From assembly GCA_017551215.1 (NCBI GenBank), contig JAFZMA010000137.1:1-28443 (forward strand): a DNA stretch of 28,443 nt, read 5' to 3'. Shown in pieces: positions 1 through 7,687 of this stretch. Within the stretch, counting starts at the first letter, position 1. The number at the start of each line of letters is the position of its first letter. The DNA comes from Bacteroidales bacterium. Lineage in GTDB: Bacteria; Bacteroidota; Bacteroidia; Bacteroidales; UBA932. The translations under genes and the position numbers were made by a program. Below the pieces are notes generated by a model that was given only the letters and a program-made list of their open reading frames with translations, was not told where the DNA came from and made no database searches.

Positions 1-219
1 GTAACCATCTACACGCCCCTTGCCCTGGCCGTATTCATCATCTACGGACAGGTTCACTGGGGAATAGCCCTCATATACGCTGTTGGAAATGTAATTGGCG
101 GAATAATAGGTTCATACGCATCTATCAAGGGCGGAGAAAAGTTCATCAAGATATTTGTGACGATAATCATCATCACCATGTGCACCATCCTGATCATCCG
201 CCATGTCGGTGGCGGCTAA
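1..219 (+). CDS. TauE/SafE (TSUP) family permease, C-terminal fragment
   Basis: This is the 3' end of a gene whose start lies left of the window; frame 1 is open from the first base to TAA at 217-219 and gives 72 residues. The protein is very hydrophobic, with about three membrane segments separated by a short basic loop. The segment around GNVIGGIIGS followed by KGGEKFIKIF matches the typical C-terminal repeat of the TauE/SafE (DUF81, TSUP) permeases, which are inner-membrane proteins proposed to export sulfite, organosulfur compounds or other small anions. The family is recognised from pattern only and the substrate cannot be told. It converges on the HAD gene, with a shared hairpin between them. 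Confidence 0.7.
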   Translation, partial: VTIYTPLALAVFIIYGQVHWGIALIYAVGNVIGGIIGSYASIKGGEKFIKIFVTIIIITMCTILIIRHVGGG

Positions 220-244
220 CACCTTGATGCTCAGCGATGTAAGA

Positions 245-280
245 AGATGGTCCTGCAGCAAAAACACCGCAGGACCATCT
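245..280. terminator. Bidirectional terminator-like hairpin
   Basis: A perfect 12-base inverted repeat (AGATGGTCCTGC at 245-256, GCAGGACCATCT at 269-280) with a 12-base loop sits between the convergent permease and HAD genes. The T-tracts on both sides are weak, so it is a shared hairpin terminator by position rather than a textbook one. Confidence 0.6.
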
Positions 281-318
281 ATTTAAGAGCCTTATTATCA
301 GCAACTTAGGCGCCACCA

Positions 319-1134
319 TTATAGCACGCTCAAGCGTGCCAAGGCCTTTGCAACGCCGTCTTCATCCACGGTTTCGGTCACATAGTCAGATACAGCCCTC
401 ACTGCATCATCCGCATTTCCCATGCAGACGCTCAGGGCGGTGTGCTCCAGCATCGGTATGTCGTTTCCTCCATCGCCGAAGGAAAGGGTTTCAGACAGGT
501 CTATCCCAAAGATTTCCAGCATCCTGTCTATGCCGTAAGCCTTGGTAATCCCCTTCTCGTTCACATCGGCGAACACAGGATTCCACACGCTTGCTGTACA
601 GCCGGTCAGCCATCCTTCCATCACATCATCCAGCTCCCTGCCTTTCAGATACACGCACATCTGGAAGACATCCATCTCCACTATATTGTCTATGTTGCTG
701 ACTATCGGAGGAGCAACTCCAACTATTCGCGCTACCTCTTCCGCTTTATCTGACTGGCAGTTCAGATAGTAGTTGTCTGACGTCATGAATGAAACCGCAA
801 ACGGCGGAAGAATCTCCCCTCCGGGACCAGCCGGCTTACCGCTCAAAGCAAGCCTTTCCCGCAAAGAGTACAGTTCCTTCTTTGGGAGAAGCCTTCCGTG
901 AATCATCTTCTTAGAGGAATCATAGATGGCCGCCCCGTTGTTGGCAATGTAGCCGTCGAACTCTATGCCATCCAGCACACTGGTCATCCCCAGCATGCGC
1001 CCTGTAGAAATGAAAACCTTGATGCCCTTACGTTTAAGAGCATCAAGGACTTCCAGATTGCTATCCGTTACCCTGTGCGTCTTGAAAGAAACCAGGGTTC
1101 CGTCTATGTCAAAGAATATCGCCTTTATGTCCAT
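319..1134 (-). CDS. Cof-type HAD-IIB family phosphatase
   Basis: A 271-residue soluble hydrolase of the haloacid dehalogenase superfamily, subclass IIB (Cof/YbiV-like), which usually dephosphorylates sugar phosphates or similar small metabolites. All four motifs are visible: DIDGT at 9-13 (D9 nucleophile, D11 acid/base), STGR at 43-46, the lysine of motif III near NEKGITK (K194 or K198), and GDGGND at 220-225 that binds magnesium. The long insert between motifs II and III is the substrate-selecting cap. Its ATG begins six bases after the fba stop, so it is probably the second gene of an fba operon. That context suggests a phosphosugar substrate, but this is inference. Confidence 0.9.
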   Translation of the reverse strand: MDIKAIFFDIDGTLVSFKTHRVTDSNLEVLDALKRKGIKVFISTGRMLGMTSVLDGIEFDGYIANNGAAIYDSSKKMIHGRLLPKKELYSLRERLALSGKPAGPGGEILPPFAVSFMTSDNYYLNCQSDKAEEVARIVGVAPPIVSNIDNIVEMDVFQMCVYLKGRELDDVMEGWLTGCTASVWNPVFADVNEKGITKAYGIDRMLEIFGIDLSETLSFGDGGNDIPMLEHTALSVCMGNADDAVRAVSDYVTETVDEDGVAKALARLSVL

Positions 1135-1140
1135 AAACGG

Positions 1141-2139
1141 CTACGCCTTGCCGTCAGAACCAAGGACGTTCACGATCTTGTGCTCGTAAAGCTTCTGCAT
1201 CTCGTCTCTTGCAGGACCAAGATACTTTCTCGGATCAAACTCGCCCGGCTTTTCGTTGAATACCTTGCGGACCATTGCGGTCATTGCAAGACGGGAGTCG
1301 GAGTCTATGTTGATCTTGCAGACAGCACTCTTGGCAGCCTTGCGGAGCTGCTCCTCAGGAATGCCGACTGCATCTGGAAGCTTACCGCCGTTCTCGTTGA
1401 TAATCTTCACGTATTCCTGTGGAACTGAAGATGATCCGTGGAGCACGATTGGGAATCCAGGAAGCTTCTTCTCAATCTCTGCCAGAACGTCAAATGCCAA
1501 TGGAGGCGGAATGAGGATTCCGGTCTTAGGATCTCTTGTGCACTGCTCAGGCTTGAACTTGTAGGCACCGTGAGAAGTACCGATGGAAATTGCCAGAGAG
1601 TCGCATCCGGTCTTGCTTGTAAAATCTATAACTTCCTCAGGGCGTGTATAGTGAGATTCCTCAGCAGCAACCTCGTCCTCTACTCCTGCCAGCACGCCAA
1701 GCTCAGCCTCAACGGTAACGTCAAACTGATGTGCATATTCCACAACCTTCTTTGTCAGAGCCACATTCTCATCGTAAGGAAGAGCGCTTCCGTCAATCAT
1801 CACTGAAGAGAAGCCCATATCTACGCAGCTCTTGCAAGTCTCGAAAGTATCTCCGTGGTCCAGATGGAGCACAATCTGCGGATTTTCCCAACCGAGTTCC
1901 TTCGCATACTCTACCGCGCCCTGAGCCATATATCTGAGGAGGGTCTGGTTAGCGTAGGAACGCGCACCCTTGGAAACCTGAAGAATAACCGGAGACCTCT
2001 TTGTAGCTGCAGCCTTGATAATGGCCTGGAGCTGCTCCATATTGTTGAAGTTGAAAGCAGGAATGGCATATCCGCCTGCCACCGCCTTGGCAAACATCTC
2101 TCTTGTGTTTACAAGGCCTAACTCTTTGTAAGATACCAT
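1141..2139 (-). CDS. fba: Class II fructose-1,6-bisphosphate aldolase
   Basis: A 332-residue zinc-dependent aldolase that reversibly cleaves fructose 1,6-bisphosphate to dihydroxyacetone phosphate and glyceraldehyde 3-phosphate in glycolysis and gluconeogenesis. The class II signature is clear: LHLDHGD at 91-97 gives the catalytic D94 and zinc ligand H95, VEAELG holds E146, SIGTSHGAY holds zinc ligand H190, and VLHGSSS holds zinc ligand H234. NIDSD near 277-281 is the phosphate-binding turn. Length is normal for the family. The gene is divergent from gmk and has a candidate promoter at 2201-2233. It is followed at once by a HAD phosphatase. Substrate assignment is strong by similarity; the close relative tagatose-bisphosphate aldolase is less likely. 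Confidence 0.93.
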   Translation of the reverse strand: MVSYKELGLVNTREMFAKAVAGGYAIPAFNFNNMEQLQAIIKAAATKRSPVILQVSKGARSYANQTLLRYMAQGAVEYAKELGWENPQIVLHLDHGDTFETCKSCVDMGFSSVMIDGSALPYDENVALTKKVVEYAHQFDVTVEAELGVLAGVEDEVAAEESHYTRPEEVIDFTSKTGCDSLAISIGTSHGAYKFKPEQCTRDPKTGILIPPPLAFDVLAEIEKKLPGFPIVLHGSSSVPQEYVKIINENGGKLPDAVGIPEEQLRKAAKSAVCKINIDSDSRLAMTAMVRKVFNEKPGEFDPRKYLGPARDEMQKLYEHKIVNVLGSDGKA

Positions 2140-2200
2140 AATCTATTGAATATTAAAAATTTACCTCATTCCAATCCCGACAGATGCCGGAAATCCGTTG

Positions 2201-2233
2201 CAAAAATATGAAATAATTCCCAAAAGTATCCAA
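2201..2233 (-). promoter_or_regulatory. Candidate promoter of fba
   Basis: On the minus strand TATTTTTG (2208 to 2201) matches the Bacteroidetes -7 element TAnnTTTG. TTGG (2233 to 2230), 21 bases upstream, can serve as the -33 element. It lies 61 bases before the fba start. No other element was seen in the 161-base divergent region apart from the gmk promoter. Confidence 0.4.
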
Positions 2234-2271
2234 TCAGGGAGACAGCACCATCGCCCTTCTAAAAAAAACAC

Positions 2272-2279
2272 TACCTTTG
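2272..2279 (+). promoter_or_regulatory. Candidate -7 promoter element of gmk
   Basis: TACCTTTG is an exact match to the Bacteroidetes -7 consensus TAnnTTTG and lies 21 bases before the gmk ATG. A good TTTG -33 element was not found at the expected spacing, so the call rests on one box. Confidence 0.45.
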
Positions 2280-2300
2280 TGATAATAAGTTTTAGTTATT

Positions 2301-3032
2301 ATGGATAACAAGGTAATGGTTTTCTCCGCCCCGAGCGGTGCCGGAAAGACAACAATTGTCACTCATCTTCTCAATACTTTCAAAAAGCTGGAATTCTCCG
2401 TATCCGCCACATCGCGCGCCCCAAGAGGTCAGGAAGTAGACGGCAAAGACTACTACTTCCTTACAACCAAGGAGTTCAAGAAAAGGGTGAAGAACAAGGA
2501 GTTTGTGGAATATGAGGAGGTTTATCCGGGCTCATTCTACGGAACCCTCAAGAGTGAGGTAGAGAGAATCTGGGCCAAGGGCAATGTCATCATGTTCGAC
2601 GTGGATGTCAAGGGCGGTGTGAACATAAAGAAAATCTTCGGGGAAAAATCATTTACCGTGTTCATCCAGCCGCCTTCCCTGGAGGTTATGGAACAGAGGC
2701 TAAGAGCCAGAGGCACAGACTCCGAGGAAGCCATCAAGACCAGAATTGCCAAGGCCGCGGAAGAAATGACATACGCCTCCAAATTCGATACGGTTCTGGT
2801 AAATGACATTTTGGAAGAATCCTTTGCCAAGGCAGAAAGGCTCGTAACCCTCTTCACCGGCCTCAAGCCCCAAGCAGCAAAGAAGCCAGTTGCAAAGAAA
2901 GCTCCTGCAAAAAAGCCTGTTGCTAAGAAGCCTGCTGCTAAGAAGCCTGTTGCAAAGAAAACTCCTGCAAAAAAGCCCGTTGCAAAGAAAGCACCTGCAA
3001 AGAAGCCTGCAGTTAAGAAGGCTAAGAAATAA
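2301..3032 (+). CDS. gmk: Guanylate kinase with histone H1-like Lys/Ala/Pro tail
   Basis: Residues 1 to about 189 form a complete guanylate kinase, which phosphorylates GMP to GDP with ATP in nucleotide salvage and GTP supply. The P-loop is APSGAGKT (10-17), the GMP-binding region runs from SATSRAPRG (35-43) to YPGSFYG (75-81), FDVDVKGG (99-106) carries the core acidic residues, and the lid is RLRARGTDSEEAIKTRI. Ordinary enzymes end near residue 185-205. This one continues in frame for about 53 residues of AKKP/AKKAP repeats (191-243), strongly basic and H1/AlgP-like. The join shows no frameshift, and TAA follows the tail. The tail may bind nucleic acid or polyphosphate; that is inference. 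A pseudouridine synthase follows 18-24 bases later. Confidence 0.93.
   Translation: MDNKVMVFSAPSGAGKTTIVTHLLNTFKKLEFSVSATSRAPRGQEVDGKDYYFLTTKEFKKRVKNKEFVEYEEVYPGSFYGTLKSEVERIWAKGNVIMFDVDVKGGVNIKKIFGEKSFTVFIQPPSLEVMEQRLRARGTDSEEAIKTRIAKAAEEMTYASKFDTVLVNDILEESFAKAERLVTLFTGLKPQAAKKPVAKKAPAKKPVAKKPAAKKPVAKKTPAKKPVAKKAPAKKPAVKKAKK
2871..3029 (+). repeat. In-frame tandem repeat encoding the Gmk basic tail
   Basis: About ten degenerate copies of a 15-base unit encode five-residue steps such as AKKPV, AKKAP and AKKPA. Larger 30-base blocks are nearly identical (for example around 2886, 2946 and 2976). Such an array can gain or lose units by slippage, so the tail length may vary between strains. Confidence 0.85.
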
Positions 3033-3056
3033 ATTGTAAGGAAGTTTTCCTTGTGG

Positions 3057-3848
3057 ATGGAATCATCTGAAGTTTATAGGGTACTTTCTCCGGAAGAGTT
3101 TGAGGATATCTCTTCCCGTATCTTGTTTGAAGACAACCACTTCCTGATTTTCAACAAGAGGAGCGGGGAGATTGTCCAGGGAGACAAGACTCAAGACGAG
3201 CCGCTCAGCGAAACCCTCAAGGCCTTTATCGCCCAGAGAGACGGAAAAGCCGGTCAGGTCTTCATGGGAGTTGCCCACAGGCTGGACCGCCCTGTAAGCG
3301 GAGCCGTGCTATTTGCAAAGACTGGCAAGGGGTTGGAAAGAATCAATGAGATGCTCCGCGATGGGGATATCCACAAGACCTACTGGGCTCTGGTACAGAC
3401 TCCTCTGGATGGAGTGCCGGACGGCGTGGCTATTGATGATGGCTGGGTGGAACTCCGCGATTATCTATATCGCGATGAAAAGAAAAACAAGTCTTATCCT
3501 TTCACGGGCAAGGGAACTCCTCCTGCAGGATACAAGGAGGCCCGCCTGCTTTACCGGATTATCAAGGAGCTTGACCATTATACTCTTCTGGAAGTTATGC
3601 TTCTGACGGGAAGGCATCATCAGATACGCTGCCAACTGTCTTCCATCGGTTGCCCGATTAAGGGAGACCTCAAATACGGAGCCAACCGTTCCAACAGAGA
3701 CGGATCCATCTGCCTGCACGCCAGAAGGATAGAGTTTATCCATCCTATCGGAAGAAAAGACGCCAAAGGGCTTGCCACCGGCAACGACCGGCTGATTAGC
3801 GTGGAAGCTCCGCTCTCCGGAGAGCTAGGCCGGATCTTAGGACTATGA
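3057..3848 (+). CDS. RluA/RluC/RluD-family pseudouridine synthase
   Basis: A soluble enzyme of 263 residues that isomerises uridine to pseudouridine in structured RNA. The family core is present: LFEDNHFLIFNKRSGE near the N-terminus, then AHRLDRPVSG around residues 73-82, whose aspartate (D77) is the catalytic nucleophile. KTYWALV (107-113) and LLTGRHHQIRCQL further on also match the family. There is no N-terminal S4 domain, which places it with the RluA-like single-domain members. The exact RNA target cannot be read from sequence. The start is uncertain: ATG at 3057 is chosen here, but TTG at 3051 is in frame and closer to the AAGGAAG sequence at 3038-3044. It is likely co-transcribed with gmk. 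Confidence 0.88.
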   Translation: MESSEVYRVLSPEEFEDISSRILFEDNHFLIFNKRSGEIVQGDKTQDEPLSETLKAFIAQRDGKAGQVFMGVAHRLDRPVSGAVLFAKTGKGLERINEMLRDGDIHKTYWALVQTPLDGVPDGVAIDDGWVELRDYLYRDEKKNKSYPFTGKGTPPAGYKEARLLYRIIKELDHYTLLEVMLLTGRHHQIRCQLSSIGCPIKGDLKYGANRSNRDGSICLHARRIEFIHPIGRKDAKGLATGNDRLISVEAPLSGELGRILGL

Positions 3849-3956
3849 GGCTCTGCAAGATAAGTCGCTGATTATGAACGATATACTGATATTAACCTAT
3901 TCGTTTTTGCATAGGTTCATTTGCGCAAAATACTGATTTACAAATAGATACGTTGC

Positions 3957-3963
3957 AGGAGGA
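3957..3963 (+). promoter_or_regulatory. Strong Shine-Dalgarno that fixes the SDR start
   Basis: AGGAGGA lies seven bases before ATG at 3971. An in-frame TTG at 3953 would place this sequence inside the gene, so the ATG is the better start. Such a full Shine-Dalgarno is uncommon in this window. Confidence 0.75.
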
Positions 3964-3970
3964 TTTTCGT

Positions 3971-4828
3971 ATGAAACGGGCGGTAATCATGGGAGCAACT
4001 TCCGGAATGGGATGGGAGGTTGCAAAGATTTTGGCTTCCAAGGGCTGGACCCTGGGCATTGCGGCAAGGCGTGAGGAAAAGCTCATGGAACTCAAAATGC
4101 TGTGTCTCGGGCTGAATTCTACAGATGAAAAAGGTGCCTTGATTTCTCGGCAAAGGATAGAATACCAGGTTATAGATATAGAGCAGGAGAACGCGCCTGA
4201 ACTTCTTAAGACTCTCATAGGCAAGATAGGCGGAATGGATTTGTACTTCCATGGCTCCGGAGTTGGCTGGCAGAATCCTGAACTTGAGCCTCAGACGGAA
4301 CTCAAGACCTGCGCCGTAAATACCGTTGGCTTTACCCGCATGGTTACAGCCGCATGGCAGTATTTCAAAGATATCCAGGAGAAGTCCGGGGACGAGGAGG
4401 AGCGGATAGATGATAATCCTCATGGCAAAAATGTCATGGATATATCCTCTGCCGGACACATCGCGGTCATTAGTTCCATTGCAGGAACAAAAGGCATGGG
4501 GACGGCTCCGTCATATTCCGCCACCAAGAGTTTTGACAACACCTATATTCAGGCCCTTGTCCAACTTACCCATAAGACAAGACTGGAAGATGGCAGACGG
4601 CTGAAAATCAGGTTCACCGATATCCGTCCGGGCTTTGTGGATACTCCTCTTCTGGATACCACCAAACACCACTATCCGATGCTTATGGATCCGGTGAAGG
4701 TCTCAAGGAAAATTGTCCGGGCGATAGAAAGGAAAAAGAGAGTTGCGGTGATTGACTGGCGCTACAAAATCCTCGTGTTTTTATGGCGCCTGATTCCCAA
4801 CTGCATCTGGGAACGCATAAAATTATAA
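3971..4828 (+). CDS. Short-chain dehydrogenase/reductase
   Basis: A 285-residue classical SDR oxidoreductase of unknown substrate. The N-terminal Rossmann motif is GATSGMG (8-14, a variant of TGxxxGIG). The basic residues AARREEK after the second strand hint at NADP preference. VISSIAG (167-172) supplies the catalytic serine, YSATK (182-186) supplies tyrosine and lysine, and RPGFVDT follows. A somewhat long insert (about 134-162, rich in acidic residues) precedes the serine strand, and the last 25 residues are hydrophobic with WRLIPNCIW, so the C-terminus may touch the membrane. It is separated by about 120 bases from the pseudouridine synthase and converges on nadD. No promoter could be assigned with confidence. 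Confidence 0.88.
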   Translation: MKRAVIMGATSGMGWEVAKILASKGWTLGIAARREEKLMELKMLCLGLNSTDEKGALISRQRIEYQVIDIEQENAPELLKTLIGKIGGMDLYFHGSGVGWQNPELEPQTELKTCAVNTVGFTRMVTAAWQYFKDIQEKSGDEEERIDDNPHGKNVMDISSAGHIAVISSIAGTKGMGTAPSYSATKSFDNTYIQALVQLTHKTRLEDGRRLKIRFTDIRPGFVDTPLLDTTKHHYPMLMDPVKVSRKIVRAIERKKRVAVIDWRYKILVFLWRLIPNCIWERIKL

Positions 4829-4893
4829 GTGTCTTGGATAGTCCATCTTAGCCATTATCTCTCCGTTTTGCCTTCAACGTCTCCCAATGAACT

Positions 4894-5457
4894 TTAGGGA
4901 GCCTCAATTGCAGCACGGATTTGGGTGGAGGAGATGTTGTTAAGCGGAGCGTCTTCCAGATACAGGGCCTTGTATTTGCGGCACATGGTCTTTACCCTGT
5001 AACCTTTTCTTGGATAGACTATTACCTTGAATTCTTTAAGGATATCCTCTCCAAGATACCACTTGGGCATAATCTTTAAGGAGTCTGCTCCAACCACAAT
5101 CACAAATTCAGTATCCGGATTCCTCTTCTGGAGTTCCTTCATGGTGTTGAATGTGTAGAGCGGTTCCTTGAGATGGAATTCTATGTCGTTTACAGTAACC
5201 TTGCTACACTTCGGTTTTATTCCGGAGGCCAGAATCTTTTCCTTAAGGCTTCTGTTGAATTTGCCGATTGCCTTCTTCAGGTCTTTCAGCCTCTGCTGGG
5301 GATCCTGGAGCATCTGCTTATCCTTGAAAGGATTGTGCGGGCTTAGAACCATCTCAAAGCGGTCTATGTCGCAATTCAGTATGACATATTCCGCTATGCC
5401 CAGATGTCCGTAGTGGAGAGGGTTGAAGGAGCCGAAATACAAGGCAACTCTTTTCAT
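4894..5457 (-). CDS. nadD: Nicotinate (nicotinamide) mononucleotide adenylyltransferase
   Basis: A 187-residue nucleotidyltransferase that adenylates nicotinic acid mononucleotide to deamido-NAD, the penultimate step of NAD synthesis. GSFNPLHYGH (9-18) is the HxGH-containing ATP site, and ISSTQIR (175-181) is the C-terminal ATP-binding motif. SPHNPFKDK and VGADSL are further family markers. Size is normal. The gene lies 25 bases after an exported-protein gene on the same strand and may be read with it. Its start codon is embedded in one copy of the 9-mer CTCAGCGAT, the last two bases of which are the A and T of ATG. Confidence 0.93.
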   Translation of the reverse strand: MKRVALYFGSFNPLHYGHLGIAEYVILNCDIDRFEMVLSPHNPFKDKQMLQDPQQRLKDLKKAIGKFNRSLKEKILASGIKPKCSKVTVNDIEFHLKEPLYTFNTMKELQKRNPDTEFVIVVGADSLKIMPKWYLGEDILKEFKVIVYPRKGYRVKTMCRKYKALYLEDAPLNNISSTQIRAAIEAP

Positions 5458-5482
5458 CGCTGAGGCTAATCCTTAGTATGGG

Positions 5483-6703
5483 TTATTTAACATAGAAGGA
5501 TTCGGTTCCTACGCCATAGCAGTGCAGAGAGCCATACTTGCCTCCCTGGTAATCTTCTGCCCAGGATACTTTGGTTGCCATCTTGCCATGCTTGGTATTC
5601 CCTACCGAGTAGCCGTAAATCACGCGGCGAATCGGGATTCCGGCAGGATTCTTCTGGACTTCCCAGGAATTGCTTGTAACAACAACTTTCACAACATCCT
5701 TATGGGACTTTGTCTTTTCAGCTGCAAGAGCCTTGGCATTCATGGAGGCGTTCATGCTTCCGGCCTTAGGCATAGGCTTGAATTCCAGATTATCCAGGGA
5801 ATTGCCGTTTATTGCTTCCTTCAATGCATTGGCATAGTAATGGGCCTTATGGTAGTAAATGTCAAACTGGTCTTGCATGACACCCTGCTGGGTTTGGCGG
5901 CACCATTCGAGAGGATAACCCTCAAACAAATTAGAGATGTTGGTCGCCATATTCAAGTCCAGTTTTGCCACCTCCAGTTCATTTTCCTCTGCAAATACAG
6001 GCTCAAGCTTAACGTCGCAGAAAAAGCCTTTTCCGTTCTTTCTGGCGAAACTGATTCTTCCCACGCCTTTTACACCTTCCTCGCTGGCAGGAACTCCAGC
6101 CTTGAACATTCCGCACATCATTAAAGGACAACCCTCGGTGTACCATAAGCCGTTGCTTTCATCTTTCTGGAACTGAGCAAAACTGATCAGATTCATGATT
6201 TCTCCGAGAGTTATGTAGAAAGACTGCCAGTTCTTCATCTCCTTTATCAATTGCTGTCCAAACTCATAGTCTTCATTAGCATCCAACTGCGCCAGAATAG
6301 TCCTGTCCCACTTGAAACGGGCGGTAAGTTTTTCCGCAAGAGCTTTAACCTCAGACTGGGAAGCCTTTCTCAGCCCCCATGCCAAACTGTTGATATACTG
6401 ACCCGTTTCATCATATTCGCTATATGACTCGTTCATAGCCATAAGCTGAGGTATCTCCGGACCGGAAGGATATGTCTTTGTTTCTGGGGTTTCTTCCTGG
6501 GAAGATCTGGCCTCTATCTGAGTGGTTTTTGTTGTTTTTGTCTTATTCCCGGTCGAAGAATTATCAGTCGTCTTTTCTGTCTTGTCCTTAACAGCCTTCT
6601 TGGCCTTGTTGAGGACTCCTTTAAGCTGGGCGTCTGCAGAAGAGCAAATGCCGATTGTCAGAACCGCTATCAGCAGCAATCTGAAAAAGATCTTTGTTTT
6701 CAT
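5483..6703 (-). CDS. Exported protein of unknown function
   Basis: A 406-residue protein that I do not recognise. It starts with a clear signal peptide (MKTKIFFRLLLIAVLTIG and cleavage near SSADAQ). A lysine/threonine-rich low-complexity stretch follows, with no hydrophobic content (mature residues to about 80), and then a mixed folded region to the C-terminus. The open frame extends upstream to an ATG at 6760, but that would put 19 hydrophilic residues before the signal peptide. The candidate promoter at 6748-6779 also lies around that point, so the ATG at 6703 is chosen. The product is expected in the periplasm or at the surface. It is divergent from a lipoprotein gene of unknown function; nadD follows on the same strand. 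Confidence 0.8.
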   Translation of the reverse strand: MKTKIFFRLLLIAVLTIGICSSADAQLKGVLNKAKKAVKDKTEKTTDNSSTGNKTKTTKTTQIEARSSQEETPETKTYPSGPEIPQLMAMNESYSEYDETGQYINSLAWGLRKASQSEVKALAEKLTARFKWDRTILAQLDANEDYEFGQQLIKEMKNWQSFYITLGEIMNLISFAQFQKDESNGLWYTEGCPLMMCGMFKAGVPASEEGVKGVGRISFARKNGKGFFCDVKLEPVFAEENELEVAKLDLNMATNISNLFEGYPLEWCRQTQQGVMQDQFDIYYHKAHYYANALKEAINGNSLDNLEFKPMPKAGSMNASMNAKALAAEKTKSHKDVVKVVVTSNSWEVQKNPAGIPIRRVIYGYSVGNTKHGKMATKVSWAEDYQGGKYGSLHCYGVGTESFYVK

Positions 6704-6747
6704 ACTATAGGTCTTGTTCGTTAGACAATTTGAGTGGTCTTGTCTGG

Positions 6748-6779
6748 TAAAGTTACTCATATCGGCTGATATGTCAAAA
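6748..6779 (-). promoter_or_regulatory. Candidate promoter of the 5483-6703 gene
   Basis: On the minus strand TTTTG (6779 to 6775) and TAACTTTA (6755 to 6748) are separated by 19 bases. This is one mismatch from the Bacteroidetes TTTG/TAnnTTTG promoter. It would start transcription about 40 bases before the ATG at 6703 and excludes the upstream ATG at 6760. Confidence 0.5.
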
Positions 6780-6842
6780 TATAATGCTAAATTGTGCCTG
6801 AGTTTATGGACCGAATATTATTAACACGTAAAACATAGCCTT

Positions 6843-7622
6843 ATGAGAAATATCTCTCAAATTTCAATTATTGTTCTTTTGGGCACGGCATCATTTCTTT
6901 TTGCCTGCAACAACCAGAAAAACACGGCCAACGGTAATCCGGGAACGCCATCTGCAACTCAAAACGCAACAACTGCAGCACCTTCTGCAGAACTGAATTC
7001 TGAAGGAGACATGATAACGTATGGAAATCACTCCTACAAGGTAAGCGGAGAGTTCGGAAAGGCCGGCTCTATCCCTACTGCGTTTGTCACATTTACAAAC
7101 TTTCCTGCAGACTACAGGGAGTTTGAGGCCGTTTACAACGGACTGCTTGGAAAGAGCATTCAGGGAGCGGCATCCATGATTCCTATGGCCATTGAGATGT
7201 ACGCCAAGGATGCTGATGAGGGGGAAAAGTGCTTCAACCTTCTGTGCAACAGCGAATCAACGGTCAGCGGAATCATCCGCATTCTTAAAACCAAGCTGGT
7301 CCCGGGCAAATACTCTCCGGACAACGATTCTTACATCCAGCGCTACATGGCAGCGGCCCTGCTCAAGGGAGCAAATTCAAAGAACGCCTACGCGCCTGAA
7401 TATCCGTATGTTGTAGAAATGGCCGCCTCCCCTAACGGAGTCCACGAGGTTACAGACGGAACAGTTACCTACATTTACATCATAGCAGACGGCTGGGATA
7501 CCCGCCAAAGAGGCGTTGAGGTCTTCAAGCCGGAAGACGGGGAACTTTACAAGGTATTCAACTGCCCTTCCTGCTATACCCAGTGCAAGAACATCAAGGG
7601 CACCTGGGGCGGTCTCCAATAA
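6843..7622 (+). CDS. Lipoprotein of unknown function
   Basis: A 259-residue protein with a type II signal peptide: basic start MRN, a hydrophobic stretch, then LFAC with the lipidated cysteine at residue 22. A Asn/Thr/Ala/Pro-rich linker (about 23-50) leads to a globular region. I recognise no family. Features include several cysteines in the mature part, among them CPSCYTQC near the C-terminus, which resembles a metal or disulfide knot. There is no acidic run right after the cysteine that would support surface export. The gene stands alone, divergent from another exported protein, and ends at a strong terminator. Confidence 0.8.
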   Translation: MRNISQISIIVLLGTASFLFACNNQKNTANGNPGTPSATQNATTAAPSAELNSEGDMITYGNHSYKVSGEFGKAGSIPTAFVTFTNFPADYREFEAVYNGLLGKSIQGAASMIPMAIEMYAKDADEGEKCFNLLCNSESTVSGIIRILKTKLVPGKYSPDNDSYIQRYMAAALLKGANSKNAYAPEYPYVVEMAASPNGVHEVTDGTVTYIYIIADGWDTRQRGVEVFKPEDGELYKVFNCPSCYTQCKNIKGTWGGLQ

Positions 7623-7643
7623 GCCCTGCCTTAGACATCTTTA

Positions 7644-7676
7644 AACCTCCCGAAGTGACAATCGGGAGGTTTTTTC
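7644..7676 (+). terminator. Rho-independent terminator after the 6843-7622 lipoprotein gene
   Basis: An 11-base stem (AAACCTCCCGA at 7644-7654, TCGGGAGGTTT at 7663-7673) with an eight-base loop runs into six T residues. Confidence 0.9.
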
Positions 7677-7687
7677 ATGTCCTTTTT

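Noticed and set aside
2871..3029. Gmk tail as a frameshift or read-through artefact
   Set aside because: The frame is continuous with the kinase, the repeat codes for a regular basic pattern, and a normal stop ends it.
6704..6760. Upstream ATG at 6760 for the exported protein
   Set aside because: It would bury the signal peptide behind 19 hydrophilic residues and begin upstream of the likely transcription start.
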